From contig NZ_JADPKY010000099.1 in assembly GCF_023074185.1 (NCBI RefSeq), positions 62,001-126,000 of the forward strand: 64,000 nt of DNA. The letters are read 5' to 3'. The translations under genes were made by a program, and so were the position numbers. The notes below the pieces were generated by a model. The model had not been told where the DNA came from. It worked only from the letters and a program-made list of their open reading frames with translations, and did not search any database. Below are positions 42,707 through 51,716 of the stretch, one piece after another; within the stretch, counting starts at the first letter, position 1, and each line of letters opens with the position of its first letter. This stretch comes from Bradyrhizobium sp. 132. GTDB taxonomy: Bacteria; Pseudomonadota; Alphaproteobacteria; Rhizobiales; Xanthobacteraceae.

Positions 42707-43315
42707 ATGGCGGCCTCGATATGGCCGGTCACTTCGCGAACGCGGGCGCCTGCGCCGTTTTTTCGCGGCGTCGCCAATCTGACGTGCCGGGTACTGCTTG
42801 CATCTGAACGCAGCCGGTTCGTTATCCGCTGTGCGACCAGCGCATCGTTGGCGTACGGCCTGGCCACACTTGTCGGACTGCAGCACCCCCTCTGGGCCCC
42901 CGTCTCGGCCCTGATCGTTTCGCAGGAGGACGTCACAGCAACCATTGCCTCCATTCGAGGGCGCTTCGTCGGCACGCTCATCGGTGTATCAGTGGCCCTG
43001 CTGGTAAACTCGATCGGGCGCATGATCGCGCTGCCGTTGGTGCTGCAGATCGCAATCGGTGTGGCGATTTGCGCGGCCGCCGCGATGGGGCGGCCATTGA
43101 TTCGGATTTGTTTGTGGACCTGTCCCCTCGTCCTGATAACAGCGGCTTCCGGTCCTGCTCCAGCGCTGGTCGCATTGACGAGAGGTTCCGAAGTGGTCCT
43201 CGGGGCACTTGTTGGCGGCGGCGCGCATGTCGTCGAGGAGAAACGTGGATCAGCGGCGAAACCGCCCATCTCGAAAACGATCGAAGCGGACGCCGACCAT
43301 ACTTCTGGCCACTGA
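42707..43315 (+). CDS. Short FUSC-like membrane protein
   Basis: A 202-residue protein with about four to five hydrophobic segments (HPLWAPVSALIVSQEDVTAT near residue 60 holds the FUSC-type signature; LVLQIAIGVAICAAAAMG follows). FUSC proteins form aromatic acid or polyamine export permeases but usually exceed 600 residues, so this is a single half-domain. It follows the hydroxylase genes by 74 bp on the same strand. It may be functional as a dimer or be a truncated relic. Confidence 0.75.
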   Translation: MAASIWPVTSRTRAPAPFFRGVANLTCRVLLASERSRFVIRCATSASLAYGLATLVGLQHPLWAPVSALIVSQEDVTATIASIRGRFVGTLIGVSVALLVNSIGRMIALPLVLQIAIGVAICAAAAMGRPLIRICLWTCPLVLITAASGPAPALVALTRGSEVVLGALVGGGAHVVEEKRGSAAKPPISKTIEADADHTSGH

Positions 43316-43357
43316 GTCCTGCTCCATTGGGACGTCCCTCCAGTCCGGAAGCGAAGC

Positions 43358-43420
43358 TAAACCTGAATTTACACGATTAAACTCGATTTTATGGCGCCTT
43401 CTGTTGTGCTAAGGCTATGT
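43358..43420 (+). promoter_or_regulatory. Two-box island promoter of the two-component system
   Basis: TAAACCTGAATTTA (43358-43371), six bases, TAAACTCGATTTTA (43378-43391), then 23 bp to the -10 CTATGT (43415-43420). The predicted transcript starts near 43427, which excludes the upstream ATG at 43417 and supports the start at 43525. Position before the regulator gene suggests autoregulation. Confidence 0.7.
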
Positions 43421-43524
43421 TTTCTGGTGTGAAATCTACGAAATACCATCAGCCTGCCGAGGCAAATGACTGGACGGGCGGAGCCCTGCCCTCACGGGGC
43501 AGCGGCGGCGCCGGGGAAGACGCC

Positions 43525-44202
43525 ATGCCGAAGGTGCTGCTAATCGAGGATCACGACGAGACGGCTCAACAGATCATGGATGAGTTGTCCGGGCATGGAT
43601 ACGAGGTCGACCGGGCGGCGACGGGCATCGAGGGCCTCGACAAGGCGCGCGCGGGCGAGGCCGACATCATGATCGTGGACCGTCTGCTTCCCGGTATCGA
43701 CGGCCTGACCATCATCGAGGTCGCAAGGCAAGAGCAGGTACGCACTCCCGTTTTGGTGCTGAGCGCTCTCGGAGCGGTCGATGACAGAATCCGCGGATTG
43801 CGAGCCGGCGGCGATGATTACCTGACGAAGCCGTTTGCGATCCTCGAACTGATTGCACGGATTGAGGCCCTGCTGCGACGTCCCGCCGAGAATCGCGACA
43901 CGGTGCTCCGGCTGGGTCCGCTTGAGCTGGATTTGCTTGAACGTACGGCAACACGCGACGGCCGTCGGCTCGACCTCCTGCCTCGCGAGTTCCGGTTGCT
44001 GGAATACATGATGCGCCGGAAAGATCAATTGCTTACGCGGGCGATGCTGTTTGAGGAAGTCTGGAATTACAAGTTCGTGCCGCAGAGCAATCTGGTGGAC
44101 GTTCATATGGGGCGCCTACGCCGCAAGGTCGATCCGCCGGGCCAGCCGCCCATGATTCTCAACGTCCGCGGAGAAGGATTCGTGTTGCGTGCGCCTTCCT
44201 GA
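43525..44202 (+). CDS. OmpR-family response regulator
   Basis: A 225-residue regulator from the ATG at 43525 (MPKVLLIEDHDETAQQ). The receiver domain has phospho-acceptor Asp52 (IVDRLLPGIDG), LVLSAL with the switch residue and Lys in GDDYLTKPFAI. The DNA-binding winged helix follows at residues about 125-222 (LPREFRLLEYMMRRKDQLLTR, VDVHMGRLRRKVD). It overlaps its kinase by 14 bases, and the closest relatives are of the QseB/TctD type. It is the best local candidate for the regulator of the TAAA/TTTA promoters, by position only. Confidence 0.93.
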   Translation: MPKVLLIEDHDETAQQIMDELSGHGYEVDRAATGIEGLDKARAGEADIMIVDRLLPGIDGLTIIEVARQEQVRTPVLVLSALGAVDDRIRGLRAGGDDYLTKPFAILELIARIEALLRRPAENRDTVLRLGPLELDLLERTATRDGRRLDLLPREFRLLEYMMRRKDQLLTRAMLFEEVWNYKFVPQSNLVDVHMGRLRRKVDPPGQPPMILNVRGEGFVLRAPS

Positions 44203-45583
44203 GATTGCTCGAACCCAGGCGTTCCACTGGAACACCTTCCGCGGAAGCTTGGTCGCGTCGGGACTGTTCGCAGTATGTGTCATCCTGATAATCGCCTTCA
44301 TCTATTGGCCGACTTCCAGATACGTGACCTCGAGCATCGATCGGCTGATCACCGACCGCGCCAACATGTTCTCGAGCCTTTCTCCGCAAGAGCGGCTTCA
44401 GGCGCTTCAGCAACACCTCAGCGAGGACCCGCGCCGGGTAAAGCTTGCTGGTCTATTCGACTCGCAAGGAAATCGTATCATGGGGAACATTCAGAGCCTG
44501 CCGCGCGGGCTATTGCTCGACGCTCCTGCGCAAGAGCTTTCATTGGTACGGATCGATGCCGTCGGCCGCGAGCAACAGACCGCTCGTACGGTTGCGCGCA
44601 AGCTGGAAGATGGACAGACGCTTCTTGTCGGCCGGAACACCGACGAATTGACGGAGATGGGACACACGGTAGAGCGCGCTGTGATATGGGGGCTCATTCC
44701 GGCATTGTGCCTTGGCTGCTTATTTGGCGCATTCCTGAGCATCCGGACGCAGCAGCGGCTCAATCAGGTTAACCAGCTGATTCAGCGCATCGTAGCGGGC
44801 GAATTGCACGAACGCTTGCCGGTGCAAGGTAGCGCGGCCTTCAGCGAATTGGCGCGACTGATCAATGGAATGCTGGACGAGATCGAGGCCCTTCTTCGTA
44901 ATGTTGCCGCAGTCGGTGATGATATCGCGCACGATTTGCGAACGCCGCTCACGAATGTGAGGATGACGCTCGAAAGAGGCCGGAACAAAGCGACCAGCCT
45001 TGATAATCTCAAGGCGTCCGTCGATCACGCCATTACGGGCCTTGATCAGTCACTTACTATGGTCACGGCACTGCTCCGTATTGCCGAGATTGAACATAGC
45101 CGGCGTCTCGTCGGTTTCCGCGATGTTGAATTGGCCGAGCTGGTACGCGACGTCGCGGATCTCTACGACCCGATCGCAAAGGAGAAGGACGTCGCCTTGA
45201 TGGTAGACGCCAAGGAAGAAATTCGCGTTCGAGGAGATCGCGATTTCTTGTTCGAAGCCATTGCAAATCTCGTCGACAATGCCGTGAAGTTCACTCCCGA
45301 ATGCGGTCACGTCGAGCTGAAACTTTGCCGGATCGGGCGGAAGAGCGTTGTACGCATCACTGACACCGGACGTGGAATCGCGGCGAGCGAGCGTGATCTT
45401 GTGACCCACCGCTTCTACCGATCGGACAAGAGCCGCGGCGAGCCCGGGCTTGGATTGGGTCTGAGCCTGGTCGTCGCGATCGTAAAGCTGCATGGGTGTC
45501 AGTTCGCTATCTCGCCCTCACCGACCGGCCGCGGCTGCGTTGCAGAGATCGCTTTTGAGCGGGCTGCCTCACAAGATAGCTGA
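44189..45583 (+). CDS. Sensor histidine kinase, partner of the OmpR-type regulator
   Basis: A 464-residue membrane kinase starting at a GTG inside the regulator gene. It has a transmembrane segment near residues 22-42 and another near 165-190 flanking a periplasmic domain of about 120 residues, then HAMP, the H-box DDIAHDLRTPLTNVRM with His248, the N-box NLVDNAVKFTPE and ATP-binding DTGRGIAASE and LGLGLSLVVAIVK. It is similar throughout to the kinase at 51717-53117. The signal it senses is unknown. Confidence 0.93.
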   Translation: MRLPEIARTQAFHWNTFRGSLVASGLFAVCVILIIAFIYWPTSRYVTSSIDRLITDRANMFSSLSPQERLQALQQHLSEDPRRVKLAGLFDSQGNRIMGNIQSLPRGLLLDAPAQELSLVRIDAVGREQQTARTVARKLEDGQTLLVGRNTDELTEMGHTVERAVIWGLIPALCLGCLFGAFLSIRTQQRLNQVNQLIQRIVAGELHERLPVQGSAAFSELARLINGMLDEIEALLRNVAAVGDDIAHDLRTPLTNVRMTLERGRNKATSLDNLKASVDHAITGLDQSLTMVTALLRIAEIEHSRRLVGFRDVELAELVRDVADLYDPIAKEKDVALMVDAKEEIRVRGDRDFLFEAIANLVDNAVKFTPECGHVELKLCRIGRKSVVRITDTGRGIAASERDLVTHRFYRSDKSRGEPGLGLGLSLVVAIVKLHGCQFAISPSPTGRGCVAEIAFERAASQDS

Positions 45584-45613
45584 CGGCATCGCCGCACCAA
45601 GCTTCTTCCGCCT

Positions 45614-45676
45614 TAAATTCAAATTTATGTCCGCGCCGCACCAATTTAGTGGCTCCGCTGTCCTGGCTGCGTATCT
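45614..45676 (+). promoter_or_regulatory. Two-box island promoter of the secreted protein-RND operon
   Basis: TAAATTCAAATTTA (45614-45627), seven bases, GCCGCACCAATTTA (45635-45648), then 22 bp to GTATCT (45671-45676). Box spacing is 21 bp here. The first box is identical to that of the poxB promoter. The secreted-protein ATG is 25 bp downstream of the -10. Confidence 0.65.
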
Positions 45677-45700
45677 CTTAATGCAGATCAGGAGATTCCG

Positions 45701-46282
45701 ATGCAACGACGATTGTCGATGGCAGCGCTCGCGCTGCTGTTCACTTGTGGGGCCAGCAATGCGCAAACCGCGCTCAGTTCCTCGGGAATGGGCGCTACTT
45801 CCCCGCTGGGCGTGCCGGGCGCGAGCGGAACGAGCGGCTCGAGCATTACTACCACCCCCCTCGGGGCGACCGAGATTGATCCGGGCGGCCTGGGGACGAC
45901 GGCCTGTAGCGCAACCGGCTCGCCCAGCGGGATGAGCGGCATGTCACCCGCTTCCAATACAGGTGGAATGGGCAGCACTTCATCCACTTCCTCGACCTTT
46001 GACGGCGGCGGCTTCGCATCGAGCCCCAGCTGCTCGACGACGTCCGGCAGCGTGACGTCATCAACTCAAACGCCGGGGTCGATGTCGAACGTGGTCGGCA
46101 GCACGATCCCGCTTGGCGCGACGGAGGCCGATACCAGCGGCGAAAGTCCGATGACATCGGTACCGCTACCCAACACTTCGGGCACGGCGTATGGCTCCAC
46201 CATGCCGGGGACCACGACGCCGTGCGCGACCGGTTCCTCCGCCTCCACCGGTATGAACATTTCATCCTCATCAGGCTGCTGA
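45701..46282 (+). CDS. Ser/Gly/Thr-rich exported protein
   Basis: A 193-residue protein with a signal peptide (SMAALALLFTCGASNAQ, cleavage near residue 22). The rest is low complexity, rich in Ser, Thr and Gly, with a near-repeat: TTTPLGATEIDPGGLG near residue 50 and STIPLGATEADTSGES near 133. Cysteines recur (TACSATG, SPSCSTTSG, TTPCATG, SSSGC). It has no known domain and could be a surface or periplasmic protein. GATCAGGAGATTCC precedes the ATG. It is the first gene of the operon that continues into the RND pump. Confidence 0.75.
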   Translation: MQRRLSMAALALLFTCGASNAQTALSSSGMGATSPLGVPGASGTSGSSITTTPLGATEIDPGGLGTTACSATGSPSGMSGMSPASNTGGMGSTSSTSSTFDGGGFASSPSCSTTSGSVTSSTQTPGSMSNVVGSTIPLGATEADTSGESPMTSVPLPNTSGTAYGSTMPGTTTPCATGSSASTGMNISSSSGC

Positions 46283-46300
46283 TTGCTTCGGGGGCGTTAC

Positions 46301-47470
46301 ATGCGCAAGCTATGGCTCGCTATTCTCGCCGGCGTGATCGTTGCCGGAGGAGCTGCATTGGCCGCTCGGCAAATCCGCCCGCCCAAACCAAGTGTGGTAA
46401 GCGTTGCGCCGGAGTCGGTGCCGGTCGTGGCGGGAACGGTGCTTCGTCACGATGTGCCGATCTACCGGCGTGGCGTAGGCACGGTGATTGCCTATAACAA
46501 CGTAATCGTGCGCAGCCAGATCACCGGCCAGCTCGTCAAGATCGCCTTCACGCAGGGACAGACGGTCAAGAAGGGGGATCTCCTCGCCGAGATCGACCCG
46601 CGCCCATATCAAGCGCAGCTCGATCAAGCGATCGCCAACCGCGATCGCGATCAGGCGCAGGTCGACAATGCACAGGCCAATCTGAACCGCTACGTGTCGC
46701 TCGCCAAGAATGGTTGGGCAAGCACCCAGCTCGTCGATACCACGAAGGCTCAATTGTCCCAACTTCAGGCGATGGTGAAGTCCGATGAGGGCGCCATCGA
46801 GCAGGCGAAAACCAACTTGAGCTACACGCAGCTGACCTCCCCAATCGATGGCGTGACCGGCCTTCGCCAGGTCGATATCGGCAACATCATCCATCCGACC
46901 GACACAGCCGGCCTGGTGGATGTCACCCAGATCCAACCAATCTCACTGCTGTTCTCGCTTCCCCAGACCGATTTTGTGGAAATCGATCGGGAGATGGCCA
47001 AGGGACCACTGAAGGTCCTCGCCTATAGTCAGGATGACAAGACCCAGCTCGACGAGGGCAAGCTCGATCTGGTGGATAACCAGATCGTCCAGACCACCGG
47101 CACGATCCGGCTGCGGGCGAGCTTCCCCAATGCCAAGCGCATGCTCTGGCCGGGCGAGCTCATCAACGCGCGGCTGTCTCTCGAGACCCGCCACAACGGC
47201 CTCACCATCCCGGCTTCCGCGATCCAACAGGGTCCGCACGGCCCCTTCGTCTGGGTGATCGGGACAGATGAAACCGTGACGACGCGTCCAGTGAAGGATG
47301 CCGAAATCAGCGATGGCAATGCGCTGATCGATTCAGGGCTCCAGGCCAACGAGAAGGTTGTGGTCGACGGCCAATATAGGCTGCAGCCGGGTACCCGCGT
47401 GCAGGAACTCCAGGGCAGCGCGGCGAAGGAAGCAGACCTCCGGAACTCCGTCGAGCAGGAAATCCCATGA
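46301..47470 (+). CDS. RND efflux membrane fusion protein (MdtA-like)
   Basis: A 389-residue periplasmic adaptor of the HlyD/MdtA family. I take the ATG at 46301 (MRKLWLAILAGVIVAGG), the start of a membrane anchor, over the earlier TTG at 46283. Blocks are VIVRSQITGQLVKIAFTQGQ near 70 (lipoyl half), a coiled hairpin around 100-165 and a second lipoyl half with QLTSPIDGVTGLRQVDIGN. It overlaps the permease by four bases (ATGA), so both are coupled. It links the RND pump to an outer-membrane channel, which is not encoded here. Confidence 0.93.
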   Translation: MRKLWLAILAGVIVAGGAALAARQIRPPKPSVVSVAPESVPVVAGTVLRHDVPIYRRGVGTVIAYNNVIVRSQITGQLVKIAFTQGQTVKKGDLLAEIDPRPYQAQLDQAIANRDRDQAQVDNAQANLNRYVSLAKNGWASTQLVDTTKAQLSQLQAMVKSDEGAIEQAKTNLSYTQLTSPIDGVTGLRQVDIGNIIHPTDTAGLVDVTQIQPISLLFSLPQTDFVEIDREMAKGPLKVLAYSQDDKTQLDEGKLDLVDNQIVQTTGTIRLRASFPNAKRMLWPGELINARLSLETRHNGLTIPASAIQQGPHGPFVWVIGTDETVTTRPVKDAEISDGNALIDSGLQANEKVVVDGQYRLQPGTRVQELQGSAAKEADLRNSVEQEIP

Positions 47471-50400
47471 ACATCTCCGCGACGTTCATCCACCGGCCGA
47501 TCGCCACGGTGCTGCTGATGGCCGGGCTGTTGCTCGGCGGACTGGTCACCTACCGATCGCTACCCGTCGCCTCCCTACCGAATGTCAACTTCCCGACGAT
47601 CTCGGTGACCGCAAGGCTGCCTGGCGCCGATCCGCAGACCATGGCGTCTTCGGTAGCGACGCCGCTCGAACAACAGTTTTCGCAGATCCCCGGGTTGACC
47701 CAGCTGACCTCTGCGAACGCACTCGGATACACCCAGCTCACCGTACAATTTGATCTTAGCCGCGATATCGACAGCGCGGCGACCGACGTTCTTGCCGCGA
47801 TCAATGCGGCCACTCCGTATTTGCCGATAGGAATTCCCTATCCTCCGACGATCCGCAAGGTGAACCCTGCGGATACGCCAATCATCGTTATGGGGCTCAC
47901 GTCGGATACGTTGCCTCTCACCACCGTGGACGCCTTTACCGAAAACATCCTGGTGCCGAAACTCTCGCAGATCGGGGGCGTCGGACTGATCGGCATTGGC
48001 GGCCAGCAAAAGCCGGCGATCCGCGTGCAGGTCGATCCGACGGCACTTGCCAATCGCGGCATTGGCCTGGAAGACGTTCGCAACGTGCTGACGCAGGCCA
48101 ATGTCGATCAGCCGAAGGGCACGCTGAACAGTCCGCACCAGACCTTTACCCTCGGCACCAATGATCAGCTGCTCAAGCCGGACGCCTACAAGAACCTGAT
48201 CGTCGCGTACCGCAACGGCGCACCGGTGCACGTCAGCGACATCGGCAACGTCGTCGAAGGATCCGAGAACAATCAGATCGGCGCTTTCGTCAACAAGCAA
48301 CCGGCGATCATCCTGGCGATTCAACGCCAGCCGGGCGCCAACGTCATCCAAACCGTCGACCTGATCAAGTCCCAACTGCCGCAGCTACAAGCCGCGCTGC
48401 CGCCCGGCATCAAGCTCGATATCCTGTCCGACCGCACTCAGACGATTCGCGCCTCCGTTTCCGACGTGCAATTCACGCTGCTGTTGACGGTGGCGCTGGT
48501 GGTGATGGTCATTTTCATCTTCCTGCGCAATTTTTGGGCGACCGTAATACCCGCCATCACCGTGCCGCTGTCGCTGATCGGCACGTTCGCCGCCCTCTAT
48601 GCGTTAGGGTACAGCCTGGACAATCTCTCGCTGATGGCGCTGTCGATCGCGATCGGATTCGTGGTGGACGATGCGGTCGTCGTCATCGAGAACATCGTCC
48701 GCCATCTCGAAGCCGGGCTAAGCCCGATGGAAGCCGCTCTCAAGGGCTCGAGCGAAATCGGCTTCACCATCATATCGATCACGCTGTCGCTGATCGCGGT
48801 GTTCATCCCGCTGTTCCTGATGGGCGGCTATGTCGGCAAGCTGTTCCAGGAATTCGCCATCACGGTAAGCGTGTCGCTAGTGCTTTCGCTGCTGATCTCG
48901 CTGACGCTGACGCCGATGATGTGCTCGCGTCTGCTCAAGCATGACACCGGGAAGCACGGATGGCTGTACCGGCAGTCCGAACGCGCTTTCGACGGCCTGC
49001 TTGCCATCTACGAGCGCGGGCTGAAAGTGGCGCTGCGCCACCGCCTCATCACTCTGATGACGATGTTCCTGGCCATCGCGGTAACCGGCTATCTATACGT
49101 CGTCATTCCAAAAGGCTTCTTTCCCCAGCAAGATACCGGTCTGATCGTCGGAATCGCCGAAGCCGCCCAGGATATTTCCTATCCAGCAATGGCGCAGCGC
49201 ATGCAGGCAGTCATCGCCAAGGTGGCCGACGATCCGGCGGTCCTGTCCGTGGGCTCCGCGATCGGCGCCGGTGGTGGGGTTGCCACGGTCAATCAGGGAC
49301 GCGTCTTCATCACGCTCAAGCCGCGCGAGCAGCGCGACGCCAGTGCGGACGGAGTGATCAACCGGCTCCGAACCAAGCTCGCCTCGGTGGAGGGCATCAC
49401 CCTTTACATGCAGGCCGCCCAGGACATCACGGTCGGTGCGCGGCTGGCCAAAACCCAGTTTCAATATACGCTTACCGACTCCGACCAGAACGAGCTCAAT
49501 CACTGGTCGGCCATCTTCCTGGACAAGTTCAAGAGCATTCCGGAGATTGCCGACGTGACGACGGACCAGGAGAATGCCGGGCCGCGGCTTGATGTCGCCG
49601 TCAACCGGGGTGTCGCATCAAGCTTCGGCATTCTGCCTTCGGCCATCGACAACACGCTTGATGACGCGTTCGGCCAGCGCATCGTCTCGACCATCTTCAC
49701 GTCTCTCAACCAGTACCACGTGGTGTTGGAAGTCCTTCCGCGCTTCCAGACCAGCCCGGCCGTGCTGCAGCAGATCTATCTCAACTCTTCCAATGGACAA
49801 CAGGTGCCGCTCAGCACGCTCACCAAAAGCACGGTCAGCGCCGCGCCCATCGTCATCAACCACCAGGGAATGTTCCCCTCGACCACCATCTCGTTTAACC
49901 TGAAACCGGGAGCGGCGCTCGGCACCGCGGTTGCCGCGATCCAGGCGTTCGAACGCACCAGCGGCAAGCCGCTCTCGCTCGTCACCACGTTCCAGGGTAA
50001 CGCAAACGCCTTCCAGGCGGCGCTTTCGGGCGAGCTGGTGCTGGTGTTTGCGGCGCTCATCGTCATCTACATCATCCTCGGCGTGCTGTATGAAAGCTTC
50101 ATACATCCGATCACGATCCTTTCCACGTTGCCCTCTGCCGGCATCGGTGCGCTGCTTCTATTGATCGCGGTGCATATGGACCTCAGTGTGATCGCCATCA
50201 TCGGAATCATTCTGCTGATCGGCATCGTCAAGAAAAACGGCATCATGCTGGTCGACTTTGCGCTTGAGGTCGAACGCAGCCAAGGACTGAGCTCGGAGGA
50301 ATCGATCTACCAGGCCTGCGTGCTCCGCTTCCGGCCCATCCTCATGACCACGATGGCGGCGCTATTGGGAGGCGTGCCGCTGATGTTGGGCACCGGCGCC

Positions 50401-50577
50401 GGCTCGGAGATCCGGCAGCCGCTCGGCTATACGATCGTTGGCGGATTGATCTTCTCGCAGCTTCTGACGCTGTTCACGACGCCCGTTGTCTATCTCTATC
50501 TCGATCGCCTTCAGGAGCTGCTTCGCAGCCGACGTGCCCGCACGACGGAAGCGGCATCGAGTTCCACCGCGGTTTGA
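47467..50577 (+). CDS. RND multidrug efflux permease (MdtB/AcrB type)
   Basis: A 1036-residue proton-driven inner-membrane transporter of typical length with twelve membrane segments and two large periplasmic loops. Recognisable blocks are MNISATFIHRPIATVLLMAG at the start, FVVDDAVVVIENIVRHLEAG near residue 400 with the Asp pair in TM4, VIPKGFFPQQDTGLIVG near 545, and ILLIGIVKKNGIMLVDFALE near 915. With the adaptor it forms an efflux pump. An HAE1-type drug or lipophile pump is likely. A second copy of MdtC type is absent. Confidence 0.95.
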   Translation: MNISATFIHRPIATVLLMAGLLLGGLVTYRSLPVASLPNVNFPTISVTARLPGADPQTMASSVATPLEQQFSQIPGLTQLTSANALGYTQLTVQFDLSRDIDSAATDVLAAINAATPYLPIGIPYPPTIRKVNPADTPIIVMGLTSDTLPLTTVDAFTENILVPKLSQIGGVGLIGIGGQQKPAIRVQVDPTALANRGIGLEDVRNVLTQANVDQPKGTLNSPHQTFTLGTNDQLLKPDAYKNLIVAYRNGAPVHVSDIGNVVEGSENNQIGAFVNKQPAIILAIQRQPGANVIQTVDLIKSQLPQLQAALPPGIKLDILSDRTQTIRASVSDVQFTLLLTVALVVMVIFIFLRNFWATVIPAITVPLSLIGTFAALYALGYSLDNLSLMALSIAIGFVVDDAVVVIENIVRHLEAGLSPMEAALKGSSEIGFTIISITLSLIAVFIPLFLMGGYVGKLFQEFAITVSVSLVLSLLISLTLTPMMCSRLLKHDTGKHGWLYRQSERAFDGLLAIYERGLKVALRHRLITLMTMFLAIAVTGYLYVVIPKGFFPQQDTGLIVGIAEAAQDISYPAMAQRMQAVIAKVADDPAVLSVGSAIGAGGGVATVNQGRVFITLKPREQRDASADGVINRLRTKLASVEGITLYMQAAQDITVGARLAKTQFQYTLTDSDQNELNHWSAIFLDKFKSIPEIADVTTDQENAGPRLDVAVNRGVASSFGILPSAIDNTLDDAFGQRIVSTIFTSLNQYHVVLEVLPRFQTSPAVLQQIYLNSSNGQQVPLSTLTKSTVSAAPIVINHQGMFPSTTISFNLKPGAALGTAVAAIQAFERTSGKPLSLVTTFQGNANAFQAALSGELVLVFAALIVIYIILGVLYESFIHPITILSTLPSAGIGALLLLIAVHMDLSVIAIIGIILLIGIVKKNGIMLVDFALEVERSQGLSSEESIYQACVLRFRPILMTTMAALLGGVPLMLGTGAGSEIRQPLGYTIVGGLIFSQLLTLFTTPVVYLYLDRLQELLRSRRARTTEAASSSTAV

Positions 50578-50638
50578 GGTCCCTCGCCACGCTGCGGCCG
50601 CCCCGCTCTGGGGCCGTGCCGCAGAAGCCGGGTCAAGT

Positions 50639-50700
50639 TAACGGCAAATTTAAGCGCCGGAATTCCATTTTAATAGCTCCACCGTGCCCCATCCCTCACT
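50639..50700 (+). promoter_or_regulatory. Two-box island promoter of the rpoH-like gene
   Basis: TAACGGCAAATTTA (50639-50652), six bases, GGAATTCCATTTTA (50659-50672), then 22 bp to CTCACT (50695-50700). Box spacing is 20 bp. The first box has TAAC for TAAA. It lies 39-100 bp upstream of the rpoH-like ATG. Confidence 0.65.
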
Positions 50701-50738
50701 GTTTGCCTGCCGGGCTCAAACCTATCGGAGCTGCACAA

Positions 50739-51689
50739 ATGCAAGACTGCAACGTAGCTGTCGCGCGAACCAGTTTGGAAATGACGACGATCGATCGGTC
50801 GCCGCGCTCTCATCACGACGAGTACGCCACCGCGATCAGACGATTCGAGATGCTTGAACAAGAGCAGGAGCAGCTGCTTGCATGGCGCTGGCAAGAGCTT
50901 GGCGATCGCAGTGCAGCCGACGCCCTCGTCACCAGTCATCTTCGCCTCGCCGCCAAGGTCGCGAAGGGTTATCAGGGATACCGTCTTCCGCTCGCCGACA
51001 TCATCTCCGAAGCCAATCTCGGCCTGGTTGTTGCCGCAACACGATTTCAGCCTGGCCGAGGCTCGCGTTTTTCGACCTATGCGCTGTGGTGGATCAAGGC
51101 CACGATTCACGAATACATTCTTCGTTCCTGGTCGCTGGTCAAGATCGGAACCACGGCTGCGCAGAAGAAGCTGTTCTTTCGTCTCAGGCGCGAAATGAGA
51201 AAGCTCGCAGGCGAGACGGCCAGTCTCACGCCGGAGAAGGCTGAAGCCATAGCTAAACTGCTCGAGGTCACCCCTCGCGAGGTGATCGAGATGGATTGCC
51301 GATTGAATGGCGACTTGTCGCTGAACAGGCCCGTCAACGGGGAGGACGAGACAACGGACTGGCAGTCGATGCTGGTGGACCAGTCGCCCACTGCCGAGAT
51401 GATCCTGGCCGAGCACGACGAAGCGGCACGGAAATCTGGCGCACTTCACGCGGCACTGGATGCGCTGACGACACGGGAGCGGCGAGTGTTCGAAGCAAGG
51501 CGGCTGAGCGAGAAGCCTCCTACGCTTGATGAATTGGCGCGCGAATTCTCGATTTCCAGCGAGCGCGTGCGGCAGATCGAGACTAGCGCCTTTGTAAAGA
51601 TCAAGCGGGCTGCAAGAAGGCATTTGAGGCCGGATGCGGAGCTGCGTTCACCAAGGTCAGAGTTCGAACTTCAAAAAGAAGCAGCATAG
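50739..51689 (+). CDS. rpoH: RpoH-like sigma-32 factor
   Basis: A 316-residue sigma-70-family factor. Region 2 is LPLADIISEANLGLVVAATR and GSRFSTYALWWIKATIHEYI; it is followed by the RpoH box TAAQKKLFFRLRREM, which distinguishes heat-shock sigma factors; region 4 is LDELAREFSISSERVRQIET near 275. I use the ATG at 50739, as upstream frame overlaps the promoter. Bradyrhizobium carries several rpoH copies; this one is part of the accessory island and may redirect transcription under its stress signal. Confidence 0.92.
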   Translation: MQDCNVAVARTSLEMTTIDRSPRSHHDEYATAIRRFEMLEQEQEQLLAWRWQELGDRSAADALVTSHLRLAAKVAKGYQGYRLPLADIISEANLGLVVAATRFQPGRGSRFSTYALWWIKATIHEYILRSWSLVKIGTTAAQKKLFFRLRREMRKLAGETASLTPEKAEAIAKLLEVTPREVIEMDCRLNGDLSLNRPVNGEDETTDWQSMLVDQSPTAEMILAEHDEAARKSGALHAALDALTTRERRVFEARRLSEKPPTLDELAREFSISSERVRQIETSAFVKIKRAARRHLRPDAELRSPRSEFELQKEAA

Positions 51690-51716
51690 GCGTCCCAGAC
51701 TGGGCGGGCCGGCCAA